From: Cylicocyclus nassatus
Taxonomy: Eukaryota > Nematoda > Chromadorea > Rhabditida > Strongylidae
DNA: 64,000 nt
Reading direction: 5' to 3'
Assembly: GCA_958299035.1 (NCBI GenBank)
Contig: CATQJL010000001.1
Coordinates: 82,957,071-83,021,070 of the forward strand
The notes under the pieces are model-generated. The model saw only the letters and a list, made by a program, of their open reading frames with translations. It was not told the origin of the DNA and made no database searches. The number at the start of each line of letters is the position of its first letter. Positions within the stretch are counted from its first letter, which is position 1. Shown piece by piece: positions 12,098 through 23,470 of the stretch. The position numbers were made by a program, and so were the translations under genes.

Positions 12098-15000
12098 CTA
12101 GTAGTCCTTATTGTTGTCGGCTAATCGCTGATTTTCGACGTTTCGGTATTGTCGTCTGAAAAAATTGAAATAATCAAAACTTTAGCACGATAATGAAACG
12201 TGAACATGGCCATTTCGCGCAACTTGTAAGCTAGTACCACACCCAATCTGTAAGCCGGCTCAAAACCAGTTAAACAGACGCGGCGCGCTGAACTACATGC
12301 ACTTAACCTCTGGTGTCACGTAAGCAAAAAAATTTGAAAAAAAAAGAGAAAAAGGGCCGAACTTTTTTGACTTTAGCTTAGGAAAGCCTGGAAACTAGGA
12401 TTTCGCAGATTTCATCGCGGACGCCGCATCAACTTTGCTTACGCGACACCAAATGCCAAATGCCTGTCATTTGATGCGCCGCAACTGTTCGACAGCTTCC
12501 CAGTTCAAGCATGGAGCGTATCCAGTTGTAAGAAGTATGCGCAAACACCTTGAACTTTTACCGCGCTACAGTAAACCATGCGCTTCAGGACTCCATGATA
12601 CAATTGGAATTGCAAATATGATTGTCAAATAACTTACTCTCTTTCGGCAACATGGTACTGGTCTGCTTTGTATCGCTTCCAAGCTTGACATGAATAGATG
12701 ATAATGAAGAGAAGCAACAAGGTGATCAAAATGATTATCAGAGGAAGCAGCCAACCCATATTTCCTGAAAAGAAAAAATTGGGAAAACATACAATTCTTC
12801 AAGCCTTATAGCCTTATCAAAATCTAAGGAGATTGAAGACCTTTGCAGAATTAAGCCTTCAGTGGTTTTATCTATTTCTTTATCCATATATCTTTATGTT
12901 GGCGTAAACAGTCAACAAGTCATGGAGATTAGACGAGTCCCACATTCCCACCCCCACCCCAATATAGGCGATTACTAAGCCGTATATACTTGCCGTCAAA
13001 GCGAGTCATGCTCAACAATGGCATATGATTCATAACCTCGTATGTTTGCACTAAAGTCAATAAAAACTTCAAAACATACATTGACTGGTATGGAAAAGGC
13101 TTTAGCTACAAATGCTTGCAGAATTTTCCAGAAATGTTAGAAAAAATTGTTCCATTGCGTTTGAACTAAGTGTCCCCAAAGCCCTCTTCGCCCCCCCCCC
13201 CCCCAACGCTCTATATGAGAAAAACAATGAAAAATCCTTAAAATTTTTTTCATGAAATTTCGACGGACAACCCCCATAAAACAGAAGAGAGCCGTGCACC
13301 TAATTCAAAGTTCCCATTTTCACTTCTTCTACACGTACGAAAAAAATTCTGCTTGTGAAAATTCAAAAAAGTACAAATGCACAAAGCGAGTAGGTATTGA
13401 AGATAATGCGCTCCAATCAATCTATCTGAGAGCTTAGAAGTTCCACTTTGGATCAGTAAATAAGCAAATTGCAGAATATCAAGGTTTTCAAACAACAGTT
13501 TTCATGCGCACAAAATAAACCACTAAGAATAATCAATAGCTTTGCACATATAATCAAAGTTGTTCAAAAACTGAACTTTCAAGAGAAACATTTTCCGTTG
13601 AAGCTCTGAAAACTTACTACCAACTTTCAGCTCACGATCGATTTTCACCTCAAATTCCTGTTCCGGTCCATCGACGTAAATTGGAAACTCGTTCGAGGCA
13701 ACACATCTAAACTTTAAGAGTCAATTTCATTCATCTAAAGACTCATAAAATATGCGAATTGTGAGACTGCAGACTATGTCTCAATGGGCTCCATTTGCGC
13801 TGGCAACTGGTACAGGCTGTAATGCGTTGAGATGCACGATTTGTATCAGTTGTCCGCGCTGACGAACACCATGGCGACACGTTGCTCTTCACACGCTTGC
13901 AAACTCTATTGAGCAGATTTTCTCACCTGTACATCCCGGCATCCTTATCCTCGAGTGCACTGATTTCAAGTGAATTTTTGTGTTGCGCAATTTTCGCTGA
14001 GGGTTCTGGAAAAAGCCATGCGGTATTTAAAAGTCTGAAACGCTGCCTGAGGAAGAGGCTTGCGAAAGGCGACAACACATGCAAAACGCAAGCAACTTGA
14101 AGCCACGCCCATCCCTGCGCCTAATCAGATAGCGTCGAGACCTGCGGCGGCCTATACTACTGTAACCGGTTTTCCCGCCAAAAACGCTGACGATGGATCT
14201 TCTCATTGCGCGCGGAATTTGAGATGGTCGCCTTCTGTAACATGCTTATTTTTAGGGTAAACCCTTACCGATTGGCATGCCGTCCTTATACCAGACAACT
14301 TCCGGATGAGGATAGGCATAGATAGGACATCTAATGTGAGCCGTAGATTCCCTTGAGGAAGAAAGAGGCGGAGCAATGACTAGCGTAGGATCCGAAGGTG
14401 AAATTGACATCGCATCGGACGAGTTCGTATGCACAACCGGTCGAGCTGAAAAAACAAACTCCTTGAAAGGAAAAGAAAATGGGAATGTGAGAAAACTTAC
14501 AGTAAGCAAACATGTTTCCAAAGACCAGTTCTCCATCTTTGGTCCGGATTTCACATCGATATTTACCGGAATCTGCTGCTGATGCTTCGCCAAAGACAAG
14601 ACGAGCTCGTCGATTGTCCGGGTCTATTTGTGCCTGAGGAGAATTCTTATTTCTAAGTAATAAATTGGATTTTATTCTATTAGCCCGTATCAAAACATAC
14701 GGAAGATAAGAATGGAATCTATCACCCGCTACCCATTTCACCGCTAAAGAGAGGTTTCCGATCGCTAACGTTTATGTAGTTCTTATGATTGACGGTCTTT
14801 AGGTGGCTCGTGTGCTTTTCGGGGAGGGATCTACTTATGGCTCTTTTTTCTAATGTTGAAACGCTCCCGATCGAGATATATGAAAAAAATGAAAAATGCC
14901 TTTCCCCATAAAAATTATGATGTTCGAAAACTTGCAGGAACAATTTTGTAGGTGATCTAGGTTAAATAGCGACATTTTTGAATAAAAAAGTGTAAAAAAG

Positions 15001-16022
15001 GATTTTGAAGGTAGTGGGCAGACAAATTTGGATACTCGAGGAGGTATTCGTCTACCACCCGCTACCCATTACTATTTTGGTCGACGCCTTAAACATATTT
15101 GACTCAAAAATAAATCAATTTTCTTACCTCAATAACTTTTCTGTCTTTTGTCCGTATGAATCGTGCCCAAGTGATCTCCTGTATTTCACCATCTTTCCTA
15201 GCTTGGCACCTGAAGCGAATTTTTTTGTACAGCGGTATATAGCCTTGTACGACAAAGAAAACCCTTTTTCTTGCCCAGAGAAACCCTCACCAGTCAGCAA
15301 CTTTTTATAAGCAAAATCGGAAAAATAATAAAAGAAATTCTACACTACCAATTTTTCCCTCAAAAAATAAAACCTACCACAGATCAGATGTGGCTGCTTT
15401 TATGGGATTTCCATCATCGGAAAGAACACCTTCACCTCGAATAACTACGGCCAAGTTGCCTAGTGCAACTGTGTGAGCAGAAATCGGCACCACAGTGGTG
15501 AGCAAAAAGCCTAAAATTGTGCATTTACACCATAACTCAAAAACACCTAGGAAAACATGTTAGGGAGACTTTAATGTTTATTACGTGGAACAAATCCCCA
15601 CGTCAGCAGCAGATTAGCACCTTCGCTGCCGAGAAATTCTAAACTTTTGCCCAGTACAGTATCCCCAGACAACACTAGCGTCTTTGAGTATGGTAACGGG
15701 CGAAGGTTCAAATTTAAATTTCCCGGCCACAAATAAATCCTAAGAGCTGTAGCTTGAGCAATAGCTCAATCAAGACTCTCAGTCAGAATCCACAAGGTCC
15801 AACGATCCAGATTTGCCTGGACACTGTCTTCGAGAAAAAGTCGAAAAATCAATAGTAAATAAACGCCCATAAATTCAAAGAATATTTCAATGTGATTGAA
15901 AAGTCAAAAAAATAGAAGGTAAGTGTGAGCTCATACAAATTTGTATTATTTATGATATATTGAATAATTTAGCAAAAAATTACGGCAAAAAACTCACTTA
16001 GTATAAATTGCTGCAGCATCAT
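12098..16022 (-). CDS. two-Ig-domain single-pass membrane protein (ZIG-like)
   Basis: Nine exons on the minus strand: 16022-15998, 15546-15378, 15209-15128, 14633-14501, 14445-14269, 14005-13927, 13706-13621, 12764-12638 and 12155-12098. All introns are GT-AG, phases agree at every junction, and the sum is 936 nt (311 residues plus TAG). Residues 1 to about 33 form a signal peptide with a hydrophobic core GFLLTTVVPI. Ig domain 1 has Cys66, Trp79 and Cys119 inside DSGKYRC. Ig domain 2 has Cys176, Trp188 in VVWYKDG and Cys223 inside DAGMYRC. A sequon NSS lies at 144. Residues about 254-274 are a Leu/Ile-rich transmembrane helix, followed by a charged tail of about 35 residues ending KDY. This layout matches nematode ZIG proteins that keep a membrane anchor (ZIG-1 and ZIG-10 in C. 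elegans), which act at neuronal or epidermal cell surfaces; orthology to either is not established here. The start is the first ATG after a trans-splice-like acceptor. Confidence 0.9.
15640..15830. mobile_element. TACCGTA palindrome element, degenerate copy
   Basis: This lies in intron 1 of the Ig gene. The core arms TTTTGCCCAGTACAGTA and GTATGGTAACGGGCGAAGG are followed by a terminus like GAGCTGTAGCTTGAGCAAT. It belongs to the dispersed family seen intact at 60178 and 36652. Confidence 0.5.
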
Positions 16023-16071
16023 GTATAACGTATTTTTAACCCACTGGGTACATCAGCTAAGCAATAGTCGT

Positions 16072-16080
16072 CTGAAAAAA
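16072..16080 (-). promoter_or_regulatory. probable trans-splice acceptor of the Ig gene
   Basis: A T-rich tract ending in TTTTTTCAG on the minus strand lies about 50 nt before the start codon at 16022, with no matching upstream exon seen. In nematodes this usually marks spliced-leader addition. The untranslated stretch 16071-16023 contains one short upstream ATG frame that ends before the main start. That this is trans- and not cis-splicing is inference. Confidence 0.5.
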
Positions 16081-18254
16081 AAGGATATTTATAGATAGGA
16101 AACTCAATTAAATGCATACGACGACGGATGGAGGATCGAAAGGGCAAAGATATTATTCATGAACTGAAATATCATAGTAGCCACATGAGCAAAACCCAGG
16201 CGCAAAACGAAAAAGGGTTTTGATGACTATACACTAGAGCTTCGTGAATGAGTCATGTAGGATGGTATAGCCATTTTTTTCTGATTCGTTTCGAGCTTGA
16301 TAGGAGGAGACGATGAAAATGAGAGCTTGTTTCGAAACCGAATGTCAGAAAAAAAAAGAATAATACAGAGAATGGATGGTAGTGGAGAGTTTAGCAGAGA
16401 AGAATGAAATGACGACCAAGAGTGGAAGTATTTATACAGCTGCTCATAGTTAAGAAGTGTGGCCCCCTTGATAGCACAAAAGTATAGCGATGACGAGAGG
16501 GGGCCATAAGTTACAAAATCGTTTGAGTGACTATTTCTATTATTAGCTAATTGAGAAGATAAAAATCTAACAGAGGAAATCCGGGATGGTATCTTCTTTT
16601 TTTATGAAGATGGAAAGGTGAGTTTGCTAAATTTGAGAAGCTACCTAAAAATGTTTTCTAAAGACGTGCCTAAGGCCTTTTGTCGCTCGCTTGTCCTGTC
16701 GAATAATCAATTTCCTAAGAATTCTTAAGAAATGGATTTTTTGGCATTTTTTTTTCAAAAATTCATAACTTCTGAAAGAAGACCTCGATCAGCACAAACT
16801 TGACTCAGTTAGTAATCAAATGTAAGAAAAATTAGGATAATGGCTTTTTTGGATTTCATCGCACAGTTTCTGAATTTTTAGAATTCTTGCTTAAAAATTC
16901 CGATTCGGACGGTCTCCTTCTTTCATTTTTATCTCTGCCATCTGAGCATGTCGAAAGCTCCCCAGGTAGCTTTTGGAAACTACATGCTTTACGCTTTTAG
17001 ATAAAATTTGAATTGCGCAAAATCTTCGTGAGCGAAAGAAGTTATGATTTTTTGAAAATGGTGCGACAGAACTTTCGGTTCAACCTAATAGATTGCTGAA
17101 AATCTAAGAAGCATTCCAATTTCCCGGCAGACGTGCCTAAATCGTTCTTTGCTCCCCCCCCCCGCCCCATTTTCAGAATCGTAACCAAAAATACTAAGAT
17201 TTGGCCCACATCACAATTCTGCGCCATATCATAAATTATTTAATAAGGTTCCATGAAAATATTAGAACATAACCAATATCGTGTAACAAAAGTATAGAGA
17301 ATATTCAAATGAAACTTGTCGAAGATTTAGAAAACCTCGCCACCAGAAATATTTGGACTGGAAAATTCTATCAAGTTTTCTCTGACTTCATCAGGGTGCT
17401 AAATGTATAAAAAAAATTCACATACCAACAGCTTAAGTGTGAAAAATTGCAGCGAAGGATTTTTGACCAGTAATCTCGAATATTCTATATGATTAGAAAT
17501 TTTGGTTGGAAATGTAGATTGGGTAGAAAAACCTCCATTTCACTACAACAAGGCACTAAATTTTCAAAAAAAAAACACCATATAAAAGCTTATAACATGG
17601 TAAGAAAAAAATCTTTTCACCGTATTTTTTTCGCAGCTTTTATAGCGTTGTGTCGAAAAAAATGAGATACCAACAGGACAGAGTATTTCGATGCCAAAAT
17701 ATTGCAGAAAAACAGACAAAACGCGTACGCGTAATTTTAGGAGATCCAGACATATTTGAATTAAAGACAGCAATTTCAAGGCCCCATCGCACAAAAGACA
17801 ATGCTAAAGTGAAGCTCCACTGGAATGGAAAAGTGGAGTGGATGAAGAGTGGAACGCATTGGATTAAAGCAGTAAAAACAAGATTTCCTATGCAAAGGGT
17901 GGCGAGAGGGAGGAGTTCCTGGGAAAATGTAGCCTGAATTCTATACGTCTAGAAGAAAAATCAGGACAGAAAAGGCGGTGCGATTCCAGCGGAAAAGATT
18001 GCTAGAATTGGAAAATCGAACAGGTCTCAAAAAGATTAAGAGGGCTATAGAATGCCAAAGAAGTTTGCTTAATATCACTAAGTTAAAAAATGCTTTCTAA
18101 AAACCCACCGTTTTTTTCATTAAGATTTGCTCTCACTTAGGCAAAAATTTTCATCCATTTTTCCCGAAAATTGTTCATGACTGTGCAGACCTCCGGACCA
18201 TATAAAGCCAGTGTTTAACCAAATCTGGGTATTTTGTTCACAGAGACTGGAGAG
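16081..18254. other. AT-rich region upstream of the Ig gene
   Basis: It includes the promoter side of the Ig gene, a C-run at 17154 and the weak ORF at 17650. A GACGTGCCTAA motif occurs at 16664 and 17131, the second just before the C-run. No further gene is seen. Confidence 0.35.
17650..17937 (+). CDS. uncharacterised basic ORF, 95 residues
   Basis: An open frame upstream of, and divergent from, the Ig gene. It is Lys/Arg-rich and contains KVKLHWNGKVEWMKSGTHW. No domain is recognised. It lies in AT-rich sequence with weak inverted repeats, so it may be repeat-derived. Confidence 0.15.
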   Translation: MSKKMRYQQDRVFRCQNIAEKQTKRVRVILGDPDIFELKTAISRPHRTKDNAKVKLHWNGKVEWMKSGTHWIKAVKTRFPMQRVARGRSSWENVA

Positions 18255-18690
18255 CCCAAGTTGAGCCATTGTCCAAGAGACAGATCAAAATATTCACTCG
18301 TGACCGAGATATTTGATTTCAAGCTCTCACCCGTTACCGTAATCGAGTGGATTGGTCCGTCGTGAAAGTACGGTACTGGGCAAGAGTTTGGTATAACATT
18401 TCTTGGCTACGAACGAATTAGACGCTTGTAAAATACTAGTGACTTGTAAAGAACTTGTGCTCACATGTTCTTATTACTTGTACTGGATAAACCTAGGTAC
18501 CGTACCAAGAGGGCCTTATTCGAGGATGCTGATAAGTCCGTTCGGAAAAGATACGATATAGGATCAGGTTCAAAGTTGTCTTGGCCGAGAATGAGTCATG
18601 CAAGCTGCGGCTTTCATGGTGGCTTTGTTAGGCTCTTCCAATCCTTTCCACGTAGAAAACCCAGAGGTCCAAATTTGCATGGACATTAGG
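18255..18690. mobile_element. TACCGTA palindrome element, one or two copies
   Basis: An end-like GAGCCATTGTCCAAGAG at 18263 precedes core arms CTCTCACCCGTTACCGTA (18333) and TACGGTACTGGGCAAGAG (18369). A second partial core is at 18497, and a right-end-like segment ends near 18690. Confidence 0.55.
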
Positions 18691-18865
18691 TTTAAGGGGG
18701 AGTCCAAAGACTAAGACTGTTTTGTACGAAATGCAATCCTCCTCTTTTTTCCCAAAATAGCAGGAACATCCTCCTCAAGAAAAAGTCAACAAGTAAAACC
18801 AAAAAGGGGTGTTACTAATACATAAAGAATCGTAACGTCAATTCAAAAAAACACCGGAGAGCGGG

Positions 18866-18945
18866 AATAGCGGGAAACCCGCGGCGGGTCCCGAAGCGAA
18901 CGCTCCTGTAATCTAGCACTTTTAGATTGCTGGTTCACTAGTTTT
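18866..18945 (+). repeat. GC-rich dispersed repeat, copy 1
   Basis: About 80 bp containing GGTCCCGAAGCGAACGCTC, then TTTAGATT and CTGGTTCAC. An inverted copy is at 32210-32291. Confidence 0.6.
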
Positions 18946-19699
18946 CCGAAAAATTTTCGTAACATAGCAGTGGTAAAATCCACTGTATGTATTTACTAAG
19001 TGATTCATCAGATAAGCTTACTCGATGAGAAATGTTGAAATATTTCCAGAAATTGCGAAAATTCGCGTTCTATGAAGGATAACGAATAAGCCAATACAGT
19101 TTGCAACGTGGCAACGTATAAAACTTTGTCATTGCTGTGAGACAGCGAAATAAAACTGACACATCGAAAAGTCGTAACGCTTATGTAAGCGAAGATAAAT
19201 ATTTGCTGAAAGCATCGATGCAAATACGCGACACATTGTTTACACATAAAGATACGTGAACATGAAGAAATCGAAACTTTTTTCTTTCAAAAACTTTTTT
19301 CCGCCAGAATAGTGGAAATTATGCAACATTTTCCAACATTCTCGTTTTTTTGCGTGTTTTTGCCTGCTGACAGGCTTTTCGCTCTTTGAGACGTATTTGT
19401 CTGGATGAAAAACACGAATCCGCCGGGATTTCTTCAAACATTGGAGCCTAGGGATTGTGATGACTTGAGAAAAAGGACATTACGAGGTGTTGTGAGCAGA
19501 TTATCACGGATTTAAAACAAATTAAAGTCTGTTTTTAGTGAGACAACAGATCAAAAAGGTCACAGGCACGTGTATATTTGATTTCCGACAATACTGGACT
19601 TAGAATTTGCGCAAAATCGCGTAATTCATGGCATTTAATTGACAATCTTAAAAAAATGGGTCCCAGTATGGATAGTTTAAAAAGGAGCAAGATGCAAAC

Positions 19700-20220
19700 C
19701 AAAATTTAGCATAATGATACAATATCTGCAAATCGGAACTTCCGCAGGACCTAGGCATAAAATAACGCCTTCATTACGAAAGACAATCTGAGCAAAAGAT
19801 TCAGCCTGCCGTGAAATAAAAATCGTATGGGAATGTAAATTCCGCAGTTGTTCGTCCGCAGGGTTAATAAGGCCCGCGCAACTTCTGCAGGAGCTAGGCA
19901 AGAATTGCTTGGTACAAGAGAGTGCAGTTGAGAAGAAATGTCAAGCTGCAATTGACAGCTAACCGCATATTGATGCTATTATGTACTGCGATTCGTAACT
20001 TCCGCAAGGCAAAGGAACTTGCGCAACTTCCGCGGGACCTAGGTCAGTGTAAATCACGAATGGAATTACTTTGCGATGCTTAGGGAAGTATTCTCAAAGC
20101 TGTACGTTCAAAGATGAAAGAATCAATGGAATAATTATATGAGTTCAGCGATTCTTCTACACTTCCGCGTGGCAAGTTGTTCATGCGCAACTTCCGCAGG
20201 ACTTAGGACAAAGATGCCCT
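19700..20220. repeat. degenerate tandem array, CTTCCGCAGGA core (block 1)
   Basis: Copies of GCGCAACTTCCGCAGGACCT and its partner GGAACTTCCGCAGG recur near 19735, 19880, 20025 and 20190. A second conserved patch like CTGCAATTGACAG lies between them. The monomer length is about 125-165 bp. Confidence 0.7.
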
Positions 20221-20239
20221 AGAGCATCGCCTAAGATTG

Positions 20240-22049
20240 AAAGGAATTTGCGCCGTACTGGCATGAGAACGGAGTTTTCCTGTAAATTACGTATGTACTG
20301 TAACATGTATGCACAAAAGATTTATCATTTACAAAACCTAGAAGAGATTATACTACAAAAAGTAGTTCTTCTAAACACTTCTGCGGCTAGTACTGACTCC
20401 GAAATGTTTGCCAAGCGCAGCCGTAGCGAGCTGATAAGGATTCCCGACTACCGATAATACTTCATGGTAAACAACAACAAAAAGTTCTGGAGCCACTCAG
20501 CTATACAAAGAAAGGCCGAAGACCAAAAAAAAGTTCTGGAGTCATACGCTTCCAAAAAAAAATGTAAAAAAAGCTTCGAAAAGAGATTTAAAAAAACAGA
20601 TTCTTAGGACGAATGACATGCGGCAGTGAGAATTGGAAGTTCTGATGAAAAGATTTAATCATTTAGCTAGATAAATGATAAGAAAAATATAGAAATTAGC
20701 AAATGATGAAAAAAGCAACGCAATTTTCCTAAATCAGTTTTTTCAAGTTCAAATGCTATTGAAATTTAGAATTTTAGGTGCTTGTGTTAATGATACGGTA
20801 CGCCCCGTTTAGAAAAAAGGGGCGTGACGTCAGCCGCGCCCTAGAAAAAAATTTTTTAGAAGGCAAATCATTTTAATCGATTACAATTATAAACAGGTCA
20901 CTTGCACACTCTTATATCTTTCATGCACGTAACTTTCAGCAATTTCGCGACCCATTCCCGGGGGGGGGGGGGAGGGCTCCCTTCCCTGGTACTGCTCACA
21001 GTACTCTTTCTCGAAGTAATCAATGATGCACTGTTTGACTAACGAAACATTATCTTATCAACTGAAGTTCAGGGAAGATCTACCCTGCCGATATTTTTAA
21101 ACAAAACTCTGCTAGATTCTAGAAGCATGCAGAGGGGACTGAAAAATTAAGTAAATATTTGAAAACTCGATGAGAGTTTTTTGTTGGAGGGTTGATTGAC
21201 ACGTATCATCTCGCTGTCAAATGATCCGATCGTATTTTTGTTGCAAGGGTAAGCGCATCGGTTCCGCGTTCCAAATGTCGGTTATTCTTTCTTACAAGAG
21301 AAATTACAGATGAAAGGAGGAAAAAGAAAGGGATGAGGAGGATGAGGGTAAGGAACAGAAAGAGCTAGAAAGCTTGGTGAAAAGAAGAAAGAAGAGAAAG
21401 GGACTAGAAGACCGGAAAAAAGTTACAAATACGAAAGGTGTGATGGATAAGAAATCATAGGAAGAAAAAGAAGTAAATGATAAAAGTAAGTTAGAATCTA
21501 GAAGAAGATTCGACTGGGTGTTTGGATATACGCGGACCTGAAAATCAAGAAAAAAAAGAGAAGGTAAGAAATCTGACGAAATGGAGGAAGCAAGGAGTAA
21601 AATTATGCCATCTCATAGGTACAACACGGAAAATTTCGAACAATTGATTTTCTGACTACTGTAAAAACTGACTAGTGTTCAAACGATGCCGATATGTACA
21701 TTCGGCGAAATTCTGCGATGAGAATCAATGATGATGTTTACTAGCTCATGTAATTCCGCTATGCATACATAGTTGGGACGGAACATCATCATCACTCATA
21801 ATCATTGTCAGTAGAGTGAGCAGCGCTTCCCTCTTATGTGAAAAAAAATGGACTCTTCTCTCACGGGGAACATTAGTTCCTTCCTCGAACTGTGAAGAAC
21901 GGAAGTGTTGAGTGGTTGAAAGTGCAAAATGACTGTGAAGAGGTCTGCTGAGGTTGTTGAAAACTTGGGAAGAAAAGAAGCAAAAGAGCGCATTTAGGCA
22001 AGTGTGGGAGTTTCCGGGGGCCACTATCAAATTTTCATTTGAATGAGTG
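20240..22049. other. unique-looking spacer between array blocks
   Basis: Contains a G-run (20960-20972) followed by GGGCTCCC and a purine-rich tract at 21300-21620. No exon is supported. Confidence 0.35.
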
Positions 22050-23470
22050 GCATGATACCGGCAGGAAGTTCCGCAGCGAAATGCCCTTGCGCAACTTCCG
22101 CACAACCTATGCATTAGAAACTGGCTTCGTGAAAAGAAAGATTACCTTTTTGATTGCACTCGTAATCACATGGAGCTTCAGCAGAACGTAGGCGCCTGAA
22201 CTGTCCTTAGTACAAAAAAGAGTATTCGAGAAGTTCAGCCTGCGAGTCACAGTTAGAACCATATAACTATACGACATCAGCTGCGCGGAAGTTCCGCAGG
22301 GCTAGTAAGACGTGGCGAGTTTCGCAGGACCAATATGCTGAGAAAAACTGGGCTTAGACGAAAAGCGAAAGTCAAAAATGTAGGCTGCGAATGACTAAAA
22401 TTGTTCAGGGTAAATTCGACGGGAAATTCGATGAATCGCGCAACTTCCGCAGGACTAATTATAAATTGCCTAAATACGAAAAATAGAATTTGCGAGAAAA
22501 GAGATCGGGCTACCAACGACATTAGAAGTGTATGAAAAAACGAGGCTAGGAAGTTCCGCATGGAAATGCGAATTGCGCAACTTCCACGGGACTTCAGCGC
22601 TCAATGGTCCCGTTGCAAGAAGGGTTTGGAGAGGGGGGAGGGGGGGGGGGAATGGGTCAGCTGAAAAATGACAGATTGAAATGAACGACGTCGACAGTTG
22701 CAGGGAACTTCCGCAGGGCTATTAAGCCTTGCGCAAGTTTTGCAGGTCCTGAATAGTGAAAGAAATGTCATCTGTACAGAAGGGCCCGTTGAGATATAAT
22801 GATGGTACAAGAATGCGACTTCGACATACAAACTTCGCATAAGAGTAACATTTGCGCAACTTCCGCCTCATGAGGCTAATACTGGCTTCAAGAAAAAAAA
22901 GCAGCACGAAAAAAAATACTTGTGAAAGAGTCAGACTGGGAGTGACCGCTAAAACTACTTCATAGAATGTTTAATATCAACAGTTACGCGGAACTTCCCG
23001 CAAGCTATTACTTTGCGTGACTCCGGCAGGACTGTTAAAAAATTTGTAGCACTAGTAAAAGGAGTTTCAAAAAAGAGGTCAGGTTGTAAATGACAGTGCA
23101 GGCTACATAATAACACCGTAGCAACAGTTACTTGAAATTTCCGCAGAAGAATGGGACTTGCGCAACTTCCGCAGGGCTAATAAGACTTGCGCGACCTTTG
23201 CAGGACCTAGGTGTCACCGAAATAAGCATCAGAGCACAGTAGAGGAAAGAAGGCGATATCAAATTGATACAGAATGCAACTGCGCTAGTCATGCAGAGTT
23301 TCCGCAGAAGAGTGGCACTGCGCAACTGCCGAAGGACTTATGCCAAATGATGCCTCTGCCACCCGGGAGATAAACTGTTTGTTTGTTATTGATTGTATAA
23401 CAAAATGACAAGTTTATCAAAAAGTTCGCAGAAAAATAGATTCGCGCAACTTCCGCAGGACTCGATATGG
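22050..23470. repeat. degenerate tandem array, CTTCCGCAGGA core (block 2)
   Basis: About ten diverged monomers. Cores lie near 22095, 22305, 22440, 22575, 22730, 22855, 23010, 23160, 23320 and 23445; between them come patches like CAGCCTGCGAGTCACAG. Related single motifs also lie at 39240-39800, 53150-53420 and 57845-58800. Minus-strand frames here are translations of the repeat (recurring SPAEVA). Confidence 0.75.

Noticed and set aside
13780..13880. possible extra Ig exon on the minus strand (RRHGVRQRGQLIQ-type frame)
   Set aside because: At first it looked like an Ig strand, but the exon 14005-13927 fits the gap exactly in phase and sequence, so this frame is intronic.
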